From NCBI GenBank assembly GCA_947476855.1, contig CANJSR010000013.1, positions 1 through 25,039 of the forward strand: 25,039 bases of DNA, read 5' to 3'. Source of the stretch: Acetobacteraceae bacterium (GTDB lineage Bacteria; Pseudomonadota; Alphaproteobacteria; Acetobacterales; Acetobacteraceae). This document shows, in pieces, positions 7,701 through 17,600 of the stretch. Made by a program: the position numbers and the translations under genes. The first letter of the stretch is position 1; every line of letters begins with the position of its first letter. The notes beneath the pieces were generated by a model that saw only the letters and a list, made by a program, of their open reading frames with translations, made no database searches and was not told where the DNA came from.

Positions 7701-8614
7701 GGAGTGTCATTCACGATCGTGACGGCAACATCATTCGGCGCTATCCAGGTTCCGCTGCCCTGCATCACATCGCCGCGCACCCGGATGGCCCCGGAGTCCG
7801 CGAGGATCGGGTTGATCGTTACGGTCATGACGTATTGCTCACTGGCGATCTGCACGACCGGCCGGCCCTGGCTGTCGAAGGCCTTTCCTTCCGTCACCAG
7901 CCCCTGGGCGCGCAGCGCGGCCATGATGCCGTCAATCTGCGCCTGGTACCCCGCCTTTGCCTGCGCGTCATAGGAGTAAAGCGCCAGATTCTTCTGCGCG
8001 GTGATCAGGTCCTGCGACAGGGCGCTGTTGGGCTTTTGCAGGGATGTCGTGAAGGTGATGCCCTTGGTCGCGGTGAAGTCGGTGATCTGCCCCGTCGCGC
8101 CGTTCCAGTCCTTCAGCGTCAGCGACAGGTTCCGGTTCAGCCCGGTCTCGACCTTGCCGTCCATCTGGATCACGCCACGCGCGGTCGAAATGATCGTCGA
8201 ATTGGCGAAGTCCTGCAAAGACCCGCCACCCCCGGCCTGGTTGACGGCCGACGTCGCCTCACTGATCCAGCTTGTGACCTTGGCTTTCGCGTCCAGGTCG
8301 TTGGTGCCGAACCGACCGGTGAACAGGTTGGCGGCGCGAGCCGTCAGCAGATGCGCTCCGGATGCGATCGTGATCGCGTTGGCCTGCACCAGCGACGCGC
8401 TGGCACCGACATCGGACAGCGGGATCAGGCTGCCGGCAAATCCGTCGAAGCGGGAGCGCAGGTGATACGCGTCCTCCGTGAAGTTCGTTTCGCTGCCGGC
8501 GGACAGGTTGATATCGCCCAGCGCGGTGATCTTCGCGTTCGCGCCGATGAACACCCGGTTGTCGGGACGGATATCGACCGACGCCGAACCGACCGTCGCC
8601 GTTCCCGCCGCCAT
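1712..8614 (-). CDS. Giant LEPR-XLL surface protein, C-terminal portion (in a different frame from its N-terminal part)
   Basis: This 2,300-codon frame is the continuation of the gene starting at 20711. The ATG at 8614 is probably not a real start: no ribosome site is evident, and the sequence makes sense as a direct continuation (AETYGG then GTATVGSASVDIRPDN) after a one-base shift. The first half is filamentous, beta-rich sequence. An aromatic-rich stretch (about 6560-6010) contains HDISAHRAIGIHFFGHDEATV. Two copies of a TRTDGGNW unit lie near 4410 and 4710. About six GGIG-type repeats lie between 5960 and 3020. The end is a matrixin-like domain (about 2245-1895) with HELGN in place of HExxH. 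I see a single cysteine in this part (LDCAALG). The frame ends STSARDT at a TAG (1712-1714) that is directly fused to resolvase-derived sequence, so the native C-terminus may be lost. The likely role is an extracellular adhesin or matrix protein, by family analogy only. Confidence 0.85.
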   Translation of the reverse strand: MAAGTATVGSASVDIRPDNRVFIGANAKITALGDINLSAGSETNFTEDAYHLRSRFDGFAGSLIPLSDVGASASLVQANAITIASGAHLLTARAANLFTGRFGTNDLDAKAKVTSWISEATSAVNQAGGGGSLQDFANSTIISTARGVIQMDGKVETGLNRNLSLTLKDWNGATGQITDFTATKGITFTTSLQKPNSALSQDLITAQKNLALYSYDAQAKAGYQAQIDGIMAALRAQGLVTEGKAFDSQGRPVVQIASEQYVMTVTINPILADSGAIRVRGDVMQGSGTWIAPNDVAVTIVNDTPASLRIKGIAIPSTLGGLYFNGDEVSTNAAITARNDKNTGDENAKNAFNGWNLPSFVPGRASFDLSNVKFGATAPSITILNRADVAFINGNPAEYVNGKPTAYPGAAITVVSKAEGGLGIQNLLGSVTLQNKVAGHNPNSKGPIYELAPIQAKTKNIVAGGELFINLPDSNYESGGSPMAQWDSATTGSYNPNNPAQVAPGVKDASKTPGAIAAILARQPTAEQVTYADRITIDADIININGKIQSGRDTFTLIMGVDVNAEISRITAGRQTGMVRLTSTGSDDFAVYFDTATRRIEVQELVASGGYISMSGNIVNTGNGRIDVFGGYANISITNDTSYEMVLHRLDVSERGTGTLIIHDKSRDSFGQPYVTTLQQGANGLSVTTSTGLGPNDVWNDAPADLLYSPVNNWRYGWTVGLSKLIHNEKTVVETNWVGIDTGGGTIVFDPTTEVSGPPTLEGAGPYYYRDSSPNDYNFRLVTEPLSNKVGVTTAPPETTWYGTETIRVTYTKDTGIREMYSHDISAHRAIGIHFFGHDEATVNITSSRRSIIVDGAIINPSGTTTLDSISQILMGSDQGSVGGNRVALIAGTGIGTASRPILVDVGSGPYAGLTALAYNDGVYIEEKSGNLPVAAITAANAADVVLTAPGSISVARTDATTWSLGRVAGGSITLTALEGGIGNGTDRALGVNRSTLANTVSNQNRVLNASATSDIFLTTGTGDLRIGSVVTQGNIWINVIDGSLIDANTEEVRDERTIEELKGGVWTALQLTAETGYAQKVADSIESYNAAKTQDYQTYWRFRMSQPNGGTTFDATFRVALTAAETAYYRGELGYDSVVLETEVTNRTTTYRALNLVFGASGTYKRINQPSFVPDTYSANFAYRATTAEINTLTASIKQWTEEELLYGISAGLMKDVTSTVVNIENPNIVGANITILTSDAVGMDGGTTLIDRTRPDVALTLEQRVALAAAERLDVQFLGGALVTTTVNFNAEARTVTRTDGGNWFTSGFRVGMYVTIDGVGQEKTENAPIRTTVFQRIEALSASVLTIATGSPMVTESARPITIAPVVIDPNFQALAPAQTATAYFTEGTQTSAATITRTDGGNWITDGFAANQLLRVSGSAGNSTTGGLAYRIASVNGTVVTLASSARVTTDVATLLTLTRGILPTITAIRINHLDDINVTAAGSINITAGKYVLLGSTTDIHIDQVATGNEVVREPVRIKGSLSILDAATPGLVNIRASDVILEAAQGGIGTRQDPIEINFRSNGGFTARARDGIYVDAVASSLRLESVYSETGDVYLSAGFSILERFNNDLTKIKADRIELVARDGTIGTAGPSGRVDVEAGGIVDAAASQGVWLWQQKGDLTLGLVQATFGDVVLRAKGSILDDVPDESDWTNGRSGPKVDVRGNSISLSTLAGGIGSAISTLDVDTQYAAAGALNASSAGLDIYINEVSYTLQLDTITTGTAGTAFISALTGPIQRWPTTTGTNIVARNAVLLAMGDIGASGSWITTKLQAIEARANPGSIWVDNMGALSIGGDMTTNVDAIIARGAAWIAASGPITVRKNMVAGATIAVIVPDDARDGNNAASGDVPDNIVVNGAGLSDEPLTMKAGNGIRLSAADNVTIQSGAVLQAGIRIRLEGDYQGNLAGTYASPGTPNIDPGVGGKITVSGELVAPSIVIDGQSDQDVVTITNTGVLLAMYSWTPATWSADVFGTQRIPFKRPAGSNESDVVINVRGAADVVSIAGNVRSRNLEILREETFLVSASANIHAGTDTVLSADLVPVWQMAAGPVPTAGRNIATPTDDALLPIVDEALALWTSALGLDCAALGLLNGVTVTFGDLPDAMIGATIGDLIVIDREAAGWGWFIDPTPHSNREFVALPDLGTGSAGTDSPAFQRIDLLSTVLHELGNAMGIPENQGQGVMGMILPSGARRLPVVDGSQSFVAKIFSRAESIEGTRPWVADFVNNLGRQGGVNAGIRIRVPEVGTEVSTSARDT
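1895..2245 (-). other. Matrixin-like metalloprotease-type domain with degenerate zinc motif (HELGN)
   Basis: The segment has the layout of metzincin-like domains found at the ends of some giant bacterial surface proteins: a beta-rich start (VTVTFGDLP), GWGWFIDPTP, a helix with VLHELGNAMGI, then a VM turn and SGARRLP. The metzincin signature is HExxHxxGxxH/D. Here the first His (codon 1985-1987) and Glu are present, but the second His is Asn (AAT, codon 1973-1975; CAT would restore it), and no obvious third ligand follows. It is probably catalytically inactive. The family assignment is from motif order, not a search. Confidence 0.65.
3020..5960 (-). repeat. GGIG-type beta repeats of the giant protein (about six copies)
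   Basis: Repeats share the pattern GGIGT or similar, a variable stretch with VDV-like strands, a GIYV/GVWL/DIYI strand, a GDL strand, then GDVxLxAxGSI. Copies start near 5955 (AGTGIGTASRP), 5685 (EGGIGNGTDRA), 3985 (QGGIGTRQDP), 3745 (DGTIGTAGP), 3470 (AGGIGSA) and 3230 (MGDIGASGS). Each is about 65-75 residues. The pattern suggests a right-handed beta-helix or filamentous stalk; this fold is inference. Other module types separate the first two copies from the last four. Confidence 0.6.
4340..4745 (-). repeat. Two TRTDGGNW units in the giant protein
   Basis: VTRTDGGNWFTSGFRVGMYV (about 4745-4680) and ITRTDGGNWITDGFAANQLL (about 4425-4360) are two copies of a unit of roughly 100 residues. Each is followed by a stretch with TVxTLAS-like strands. 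I do not recognise a named domain. Confidence 0.6.
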
Positions 8615-11600
8615 AGGTTTCCGCGAAGACGTCCTGGCTCAGTTCCCCATTGCCACGCGCGGAGATATCGATCGCGTCCGTGGTGGTCAGGACCGCGCTG
8701 GCGCCGATCTCCACCGCCGCGACCGCGGTCGGAACCGAGATGCCGGCAAATGCCATGGCACCCGACACCGCGCCGCCGGTCACGAACGCGATCTTATCAC
8801 GGACATTGTATTCGTTGCGCGCCGAGAGGGAGAAGCTGTGCTCGCTCGCGTTGTTGCCCAGGATGGTCATCTGCGCGCCATTGCCGACCCGAATTTTGGT
8901 CGTGACATGGATCGTCGTGGTGTCGGTCGCGCCCGCCGCGCTGGCCAGGCCGCCCGTGGTCCCCTTGAGGTTCTCCGTCACGCCGCCGGCCAGCACCGGC
9001 TTCTCGACACGGTTGACCGACAGCATTTCGATCGAGCGGGCGGTGATAATCGCGTTGTCGCCGATCGCGGCCGTGACGTTGGCGGCCACCAGGTTGGTGA
9101 CCTCGCCGCCCGCGCCGGCCAGCACGCCGCCGGCCAGGGAGGTGACCTGCGCGTTGAACAGGGCGGTGTGATCGGCGACGACGGACAGCGCGCCGGGATC
9201 GCCATACAGGGTGACGATGGAACCCTTGCCGATGCTGGCCAGCGTCGTGCTGGTGTTGGTCGTGCGCGCGGTGGCAGAGGCCCCGGCGATGGCGCCGCCC
9301 GAACCGGCATTGGTGCGCGCGAAATTGTCCTCGATGCCGAGCGCCTCGACCGTCAGGGCTTGCGCCGTCAGCATGACCCCGGCGCCAATCCTGGCCTGGC
9401 TGGTGCCCGTGGAAACGACTTCGGACTTCGCGGCGCCGGCAGCCACCAACCCACCCGCCTTGCTGTCGGCGTCGGCCTTCTGGCGCATGTTGTTGAGGGC
9501 ACTGACGGTGACGCTCCGGGCAACCGTGATCGTCGCCCCATCCCCGATCAAAGCATCCAGCTGAGCATTGTTGACAACCCGACTGTTGGTGCTGGTGATG
9601 CCGACCAGCGCGCCGGCCGACCCGGTGGCCTGCGCCAGCGCGTCATAGCCGGCATCCCCGGCGGTTCGGCCCGGGCCGCCGGCGGTGACGGTCAGAGTAT
9701 TGGTCCGGACCATCGCCTGAGCCCCGACCTCGGCCCGCAGCACCGGGGCCACGGTGATCTCGGTCAGCGACACGCCGACCGCGAGGCCGCCGGCCGCCAC
9801 CCCCTTGGTCAGGGCCTTGTTCTCAAAGACCGTATCCGCGATCAGGCTGACCCCCTGGCTCGCCGAGACATTCGCCTTGGCCCCGATCGTCGCGCTGACC
9901 GTCGGCGCGATGTTCAGGTCCGCGAAGTTCGCGTTGAACGCGCCAATGCCGGCGGAGACCGCGACGGTCGTAACACTCGCCGCCACGCGTGCGGTAGCCT
10001 GCACGTTCAGCAGTCTGACAGGGTCGGCGCCGCCGATGACCGCGCCCGCGTTGATGCCCGCGGACACACCACCGCCGACGTTCAGCCGCGTAAAGGTCGC
10101 GCCCGCCCCCACCGCGCCGACACTGATCTGGCCTGTGACTTCCGTGATTCGGCGGTCCGACAGCGCCGTGACATCGACAAAGGACGCGCGCGTAACGTTG
10201 CCCAGGCTCGCCGTCGTCACGCTGCTGTCATCGATGACGACGACGGCCGCGCCCAGGCCAACAAACCCCGCCTGCATCCCCAGCGAGGTGATATCGACGG
10301 TCGAGAACTGGAAGGCATCGACAGTGATCACGCCTCCGGCCGAACTGGTGCCGTCATTCGATGCCGTGACGTTGTCGGCGATCGAGAAGATCGCGACCGA
10401 CGCACCAAGGCCCAACCCGCCGACCGCGACGCCGCCCAGGCGCTCGGCCACGCGCGTGTTGGCCCAGCCCGTCACGCCGATGCTGCCGCCGGCCACGATG
10501 TCGGCTCCGGCGCGGATGATCGCCGTGGTGCCCGGTGCCGCCGGCACCCTGCCCTGCAACCCGACGATCGTTGCCGACCCAGGAGTGCGGGCGTTGATGC
10601 TGGTCCCGGCCGAGGCCGTCACACCCGCAACACGGTTGGCGCTGGTCTTGTTGTTCGCGCCATCACCTTTGAGGCTGCCGAGTCCCTTGGCGCCGGTGAT
10701 CAGGGCCGATCCCTTCTGCACCTGCTCCGCCGCGTCCCTGTCGGGGTCGCCATTGCCGTTGGCAACGCTGTCCTTCGAATTGCCGCTGTTGTCGGCATAG
10801 GACTTGTTCAGTTTCGTCCCGATCGACCAGACGTCCACCGACGCGCCCGCGGCCACGACACCGCCCGCGCCGCTGACCGTGTAGCCGGCCAGGTCCTTGA
10901 GGCCGAGCGCGTTGACCTTGATGGCGCCGAGGGCGGTCACGCCGGCGCCGGCCTGCACCTCGGCCAGCGTGTTGTTGTTGAGCGTGCCGATGTTCACCGC
11001 GCCGGTGACGCCGACGAAGCCCCCGGCGACGCCGATGATGAACGTGTCGATCTCGACATCGTTCGACGCGCTGACATGCACGCCCTGCTGGGTGTTGGCG
11101 AAGGCCTGGTCGGCGCGGTTGACCTGCGCGAGCGCGCCGATCGCCGCCGTAGTATTGGAATTGATCAGGGTGACGCCGACGGCGCCCGAGACGCCGACGA
11201 AGCCGACCCCGCCCGCGGCGACGATATGGATGATCGTCTCGCTGGACTGGGCCTGGACGATGACGCCGTGGCCGGTTCCGAAGCCGAACCGATCCCCGTC
11301 CAGGATGATGCCGGACAGCACGCCGCCAACGCCCGTGCCCGCGCCGTGGCCATCGACCTTGGCGCCCGTGCCGATTGTCGCGGCCGTGGTCTTGTCCAGC
11401 AGCATCACGCCGACCGCGCCGCCGATGCCGACGAAGCCGCCAGCCAAAGCGCCGGACAGTTCCAGCACATGGGTATCATCGGTCGCCGAGACGAACACGT
11501 CGCCGCCGGCATGAACGGTCGCGCCGGCCCCGATGCTCGCGGTCGTGCGGGTGGCGATGCTGAGCACATCGACCACGGCGCCGACACCGACACCGCCCGC

Positions 11601-14600
11601 GGCGACGCCCATGCCGACCATGACGATGTCTTCCTTCCCCGTGGCCGCCACGGTGATGTCGTTCATCGCCCGAACCGTCGCGCCGGCGCCGATCTGGGCG
11701 GCGGTCGTGTTCGTGATGACGTTGACGCCGACGGTGGGCGCGATGCCGACCTGGCCGACCCCGACGCCAACGCCCACGGACAGATGGTGGAAGTCATTGC
11801 CGGCGCCGACCAGCACGGACTGGTTGCCGTTGGCGCCGGCCAATGAGGCGTTCACCTGCGCGCCATCGCCGATCGAGGCGCGGGCGTCGGCCTGGATGGA
11901 GGCGATGCCGGCCGACACCGCGATCCCGACGCTGCCGGCGCCGAAGGTGACCGTGAAGCTGCGGATTTCATCCCGGTTGGTGGCCGAGACGGCGACTCCC
12001 TGGAAACCGTCCGCCACCCCAAGCGCCGTCGTCCGCACGCCGCTCAGGGACGGATTGTTCACCTGCTGCGCCTTGTCGTCGCCCTTCAGGTTCATGCTGG
12101 CGAGTTTCGGCGTGCCGACCTTGCCCTGCGCCTTGAAGGCGGTCCGATCGCCGCTCGTCTCGATGCCATGGCCGGCGTGGATGGTCTGATTGTCGCCCGT
12201 GCCGGCCGAGGTCAGGTCGATCGCGCTGGTATTGGCGTTGGCCTTGGCGGCGCTGGTGAACAGGCGGAACCGGCCGTTGCCGATGTCACGGACATAGTAG
12301 CTGGTGCGATCCTTCAGGCCGCCGATGACGGTGCCGCCCTCCCCCTTCGTGTAGTCGATCCGATCGCCGGTCCGCAGGCCGCTGTTCGTGCCGAGGTTGA
12401 TCGTGTTCGCGGTGACGTCGACCGCGCTCGGGTTGAACGTGATGCCGTTCGGCGACAGGGTGGGCGCGGTAGTGTCCGTGCCGACATCGATCCGGCCCGT
12501 GTTGACGCGCCTGCCGGCCATTTTGCCGTCGGCGGCCACGCGCGCGCCCTTACCGATGAAGGCCTGGGTCTGCTTGGAGGAGACCGTGACGCCGGCCCCG
12601 GCCGCGACCCCGACCGTGCCGGCGGCCAGCACACCCACGATCTCATCGATGTCCGTCTTGCCATCGGCCGCGATGATGACACTGCCGCCCGCGTGCACGT
12701 CCCCGGCGCCCGAGGAGGCCACCGCGTCGTCGGGGTCGTCACCGATGAAGGCGCGGGTGCGAAGATCGAAGACATGGACGCCCGCATTGACGCCGACGGC
12801 CACGCTGCCGGCCACGGCGATGCCCGCGGCGACCGAGGTCAGGTTCTCGGCCGCTTCGGCCGAGACCACGATATCTCCGTCGACCAGGGCGTTCACGCCT
12901 GAGTCGATATAGGCGCTCGTGGCCTTCTTGTAGGTTCCGACATCGACGCCCACACCGACCCCGGCACTGCCCCCCGCGGCGAGGGAGCCGGCGACGGAAA
13001 TGACCTCGGTCGTGTCCCGCGCGGTGATAATCAGGTTGCCCGTGGTCACGGTGATCCGTGCCCTTGGGCCGATATAGGCCGAGGTCGTCTCGTTCAGGAT
13101 GTTCACCGCGGCCGATCCGGCGACCCCGGCGGTGCCGCCCACCGCAACGCCGGCAACGATCGAGAGAATGTCCTCCCCCGCAATGGCGCTGATGGACAGG
13201 CCGGCGGCGGTGCCCGCCTTGACCGTGGCGTCGGCGCCGATGAAGGCCAAGGTCGTCCCGGTGTGGTCCAATGTCGCGTTGGCGGCGCCCAGCCCGGCGG
13301 TTCCGGCCGCGCCCACCGATCCGGCGATCATCGTGGTCTTGAACGCGCTGGTCGCCGAGAGCGAGACCCCGCCGCTCGCCAACAGCGAGGTCCCGGCGTC
13401 CACGTACGCCCTGGTATTCGTCGTCACGATCGCGATCCCGGCGGTCAGCGCGACGCCGGCTGATTTCCCGACCCCGATCGTCGCGGCGACCGACACCATC
13501 GTCTCGGTGGACGCGGCCGCGATCGTCGCCTGTCCGCCTGCGCCGGCGATCACGCCGCGGCCGATCGAGGCGCGGGTACGCTTGTCCAGGATCACGAGGT
13601 CCAGGCTGGCGCCGATGCCGACCGCGCCGGTGGTGACGCTCAGCGCGCCGGCGATCCCGGTGATGGTCGTGCCGTTGACGGCCCGCACGGTCAGCGTCTG
13701 GGCGCTGGAGACCGGCTGCGTCTTGGCCTGGTTGATCCGCGCGTCATCGCCGATCGTCGCATCGGCATACAGGTTGTAGACGCCGACGATGAAGGACCCG
13801 GCGCCGGCGAAACTGCCCGTGCCAGCTGCCCCCGCCGCCGCGATCGAGGTCGCCTTCGGCTTCAGACTGTCCGGCACGATCGGCAGGTCGACAGTCTCGG
13901 GCGCAAGCGACAGGCGGGCCTCGACCGTGATCGCCCCGGCGGCATCCGCATTCCCGGCGATCGAGGCCAATGTGGCGGCGTTGATGACCGACACCGCCAC
14001 GGCCACCCCGGCCGCGTTGCCCTTGGCAAACCCGACGCCGGCGGCGACGGTCTGCGGGCTGAGCGCGTTGGCGGCCAGGATCGTGATGCCGGCGCTGGAA
14101 TTCAGCGTCGACCCGGCCCGCGCCGAGGCCTCGGTGTCGAAACTCCGGACGACGTTGATGGCGACCGAACCGGCGACGCCGGTCTTGCCGCTGCCGCCCG
14201 CCGCCTCGGCCGCCCAGACCACGACGTCGTTCGTGGCCCCCGTGGGCGTGATGGCGCTGATCGTGATGCCCTTGCCGGTCAGCACCGAACCCGCCCCGGC
14301 GAAGGCCCGGCTGGCGGCGGTGACCACGCCGACCGCGACGCCGATCCCGATGCGCGTGCCGCCGTTGTCGACCAGCCCGATCGCGCTGCCCGTCGCCTTG
14401 GTCGTCGCATCGAACGCGGCCGTGGCGGTCACGGCCAGGGTGCCGTTCTTCGCCTGCACATCGGCGCCACGGGTGACCGAGGCCGTGTTCCCGGCATTCA
14501 GCACATTGACCGCGACCGAGGCCGCCACGCCGATATCGCCCGACTTCTTGCCGCCCTGGGTGCCGCTTTTCAGATCGGCGGCGCCTTTCTCATTGCTGGC

Positions 14601-17600
14601 CGAGACAAGCTCGGCGCCGGCCCCCTTGGTGTTCGCGTTGTCGTTGATCTGCCGGTCGGCCTGGCCATCCGCCCCGGACTTCCCGGGGTTGGCCTTGCTG
14701 ATCTGGAACGGGTCGGGGTCGTTCGTGCCGGCGGCGGAGGCCACCGCGGTCACTGTGCTGGCGACGGTGGAGCTCGATGTCAGCGCGACGGGGCCAGCGG
14801 TCGAGGTGACGTCGCGCGCCAGTTCCGCGCTGGTCGTGTCGTTGATGACGGCGACCGAGACCGAGGCGCCGACCCCGACCTTCTCGCCGGCGGCTTCCGC
14901 GCTCGTGGCGGTCACGTGGTCGGCCGTATGCGACGCGGCCAGCCGGATCGCCCCGGCGGCGTTCAGGCCGGTGCCCGTGCCGAGATAGGCCGCGGTGGTA
15001 TCGCGCATGACCGCGACAGCCGCGCCGATGCCGACCGCGGTGTCCTCAGAGGACGCGCCGTTCTCGGCCTGTGTCAGGCTCGCGGCCGCCGAGGTCGCTT
15101 CCACCGTGAAAGCGCCGCTGGTCCCCGACCAGGTCACGTTGTCGGCAATCCGCGCCGCGGTCGTATCAGTCACGACATTGACCGCGACCGAGGCACCGAC
15201 GCCCACCTCCTTGCCACCACCGCCGCCGTCGGACGGCATGGCGATGGACACCGCCTCGGTCGTGTTCGTGGCCGAGACCGAGGCAGCCCCGGTCCCAATG
15301 ATGGTGATCGCGACGGTCCCGGCCGGCGGAAGGACACTGGGTCCCTTGATCAGCGCCTGGCTGTCGTTCTTCGCGATGTTGACCGCCGCCGACCCGGCAA
15401 CGCCGGTCTTGCCGCCGCTGGCGCCGGAGGTCGCCTCGGACCGGGCATTGCTGCTCCGGTCGATGAAGCCCTGGTCGGCGCCACCGGCGCCACCCAGGGT
15501 GATCGCCTTGCCGTCGCGCGCGTCCTGCCGGCTCGCGGCGGCCTGGTACTGTCCGTCGCCGATCTCGATCAGGTAGTAGTCCCCGCCATGGGTCAGGCCG
15601 CCCATGACCGCGCCGCCGCCGCTGTCATAGGCGACGGCGTCTCCGGTGTGCAGGCCGATATCTTCCCCCAGGTCGAGCAGGCGGATCGTGCCGGTCGTGA
15701 CCACGACCTCCCCCTCCCCCAGGAAGGCGAGCACGTCGTGCAGCAGAAGGTGCCTCTGGCCGGCGATTCCGGCGGAGGTCAGGTCCTTCAGGCCGGCCGC
15801 CTCTCCATCGGTCGCATGCTGCGCGGTGTCGTACAGCTTGATCCGGCCGCCATCGAGCGCATGGACGTAGTAGTTGGCCTCCAGCGCCAGCCCGCCGATC
15901 GCGGTGATCCCGATCCCGCCATAGGTGACCTTGTCGCCGGTATGCAGGCCCGCCCCCATGCCGACGAAGATCGTGTCCTTTGCAACATCGACAACCTGGA
16001 TGGTCGAGGAAGCGATCTCGACCTCCCGATCCGCCCTCCCCGCCTGGACCGTCAGCCCGGCCGAGGAGATCGTGGTGTTGGCACCGACCGAGGCTAGGTT
16101 CGTGTTGTTGGCGACATTGACCGCCACCCCGGCGCCGATCCCCTTGCCTTCATCCGCAACGGTGGCGGCGCCCGAGGCGATGGCATGGCCATCAACCTGT
16201 GTCGCCGACAGGACCGAAAGCGCCCCTCCGGCCGTGACGCGGCGCAGGTCGGGGATCGTGGAAACGGCCGTGGCATTGACGACATTCACCGCCACGGCGC
16301 CGGCGACGCTGATCGCGCCATCGGCGGTCTGGGCCTCGTCGTCGGGCGCCTGGCCTTCGCTGCCCTTGGCGTCGGCCTTGCCGGCCTTGCTGACCGTATC
16401 GGCCAGCGCGACCTGGCTTTGCGCTTCCTTGTTCACATCCTGGCTGGCGGCCTTGGTCAGGCTGTGCGCCGTCCCCGTGCCCAGCGATGTCAGGTTGACC
16501 CGGCCCGCCGCACCGTGCGCCAGCGCATTGGTCTTCGTGTCATAGAGCTGGAACCGACCCAGGCCGGTATCGTGGACAAAGTACGTCGACTCGTCCGCGA
16601 GCCCGCCCATGGCCGAACCACCCGCACCGGCCGCATAGGTCACCTCATCGTCCGAAACCAGCCCGCTGTCGGCACCGAGGGCGATCGTTTCCGCCGTCAG
16701 GTTGGCCTTGGTGGTCGGGTCGAAGGTGAGCGCGGGGTTATCGTTCCCGCCGTCATCCGCCTCGGCGCCCTTGACGCTCGCCTTCGCGGTCGTCTCGCTG
16801 CCGGACAGGGTAGAGGTCGAGAAACCCACCGTGCCGCCAGCGGACAGGTCGCGGCCGGTGGTTGCCAGGGAGTCGTCGGCCACGACCGCCACGGCGATCG
16901 ACAGGCCGATGCCGGTATTGCCAGACTCCGTATCGCCCTCCGCGGTGGTCCGGACGGTGTCCGTCAGCGCGGCACTGGCCTTGAAGTCCCCGGTCAGGGT
17001 TAGCAGCGCGCCCCTACCCACCGTGGCATGGGTTTCATTGTTCGCAACGGTGACCGCGACGACCGGGGTGAAGGCCTTGCCCTGGCTTTTGGCACCGCCC
17101 TGAGCCGTGGTTTCCATGGCCAGGGTGGCGTCGGCGTCCAGCGAAAGGCCCTGCGCACCTGTCAGCACGATGTTGTCGCCCACCGCCGCACGGGTGAAGG
17201 TCTCCGCGTAGTTGACGCCGATCGACACGCCGACGCCCGTTTTCGCACCGACACCGCCGCCATCGGATGGCAGCGCCTTGACGGTATGGGACGCATCGCC
17301 GACCGCCCGCAACACGACATCGCCCCCCGGCGAAACCGTAACCGATGGTGCCGAGGTCGCGCGTCCGAGTTCGGCGGTCGTATCGGTGAACACGATGTTG
17401 AACGCCAGGGACCCGGCGACGCCGTGATTGCCGCCGCCCGCGCCCGAGGTCGATTCCGCGCTGTACTTGCTGGTCTTGTCCCCCGCCGTCGTGACCCGGA
17501 TTGCCTCGATGACCAACCCGCCGACCTTCAGCGTGGCATTGCCGACGAACGCGCGGTTGGTGTCCTCGACACGGTTGATCGCGATGGCCGCGCCGACGGT

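Noticed and set aside
8259..8600. The Arg-rich tail of the N-terminal giant frame as a real C-terminus
   Set aside because: Translation becomes Arg/Gln/His-rich exactly where the other frame becomes sensible and continues the repeat pattern, so this stretch is read out of frame.
8478..11846. 1,122-codon ORF on the plus strand opposite the giant gene
   Set aside because: It is Arg/Asp/Gly/His-rich with no domain. This is the expected shadow of a GC-rich Ala/Gly/Val repeat gene, whose antisense frames seldom contain stops.
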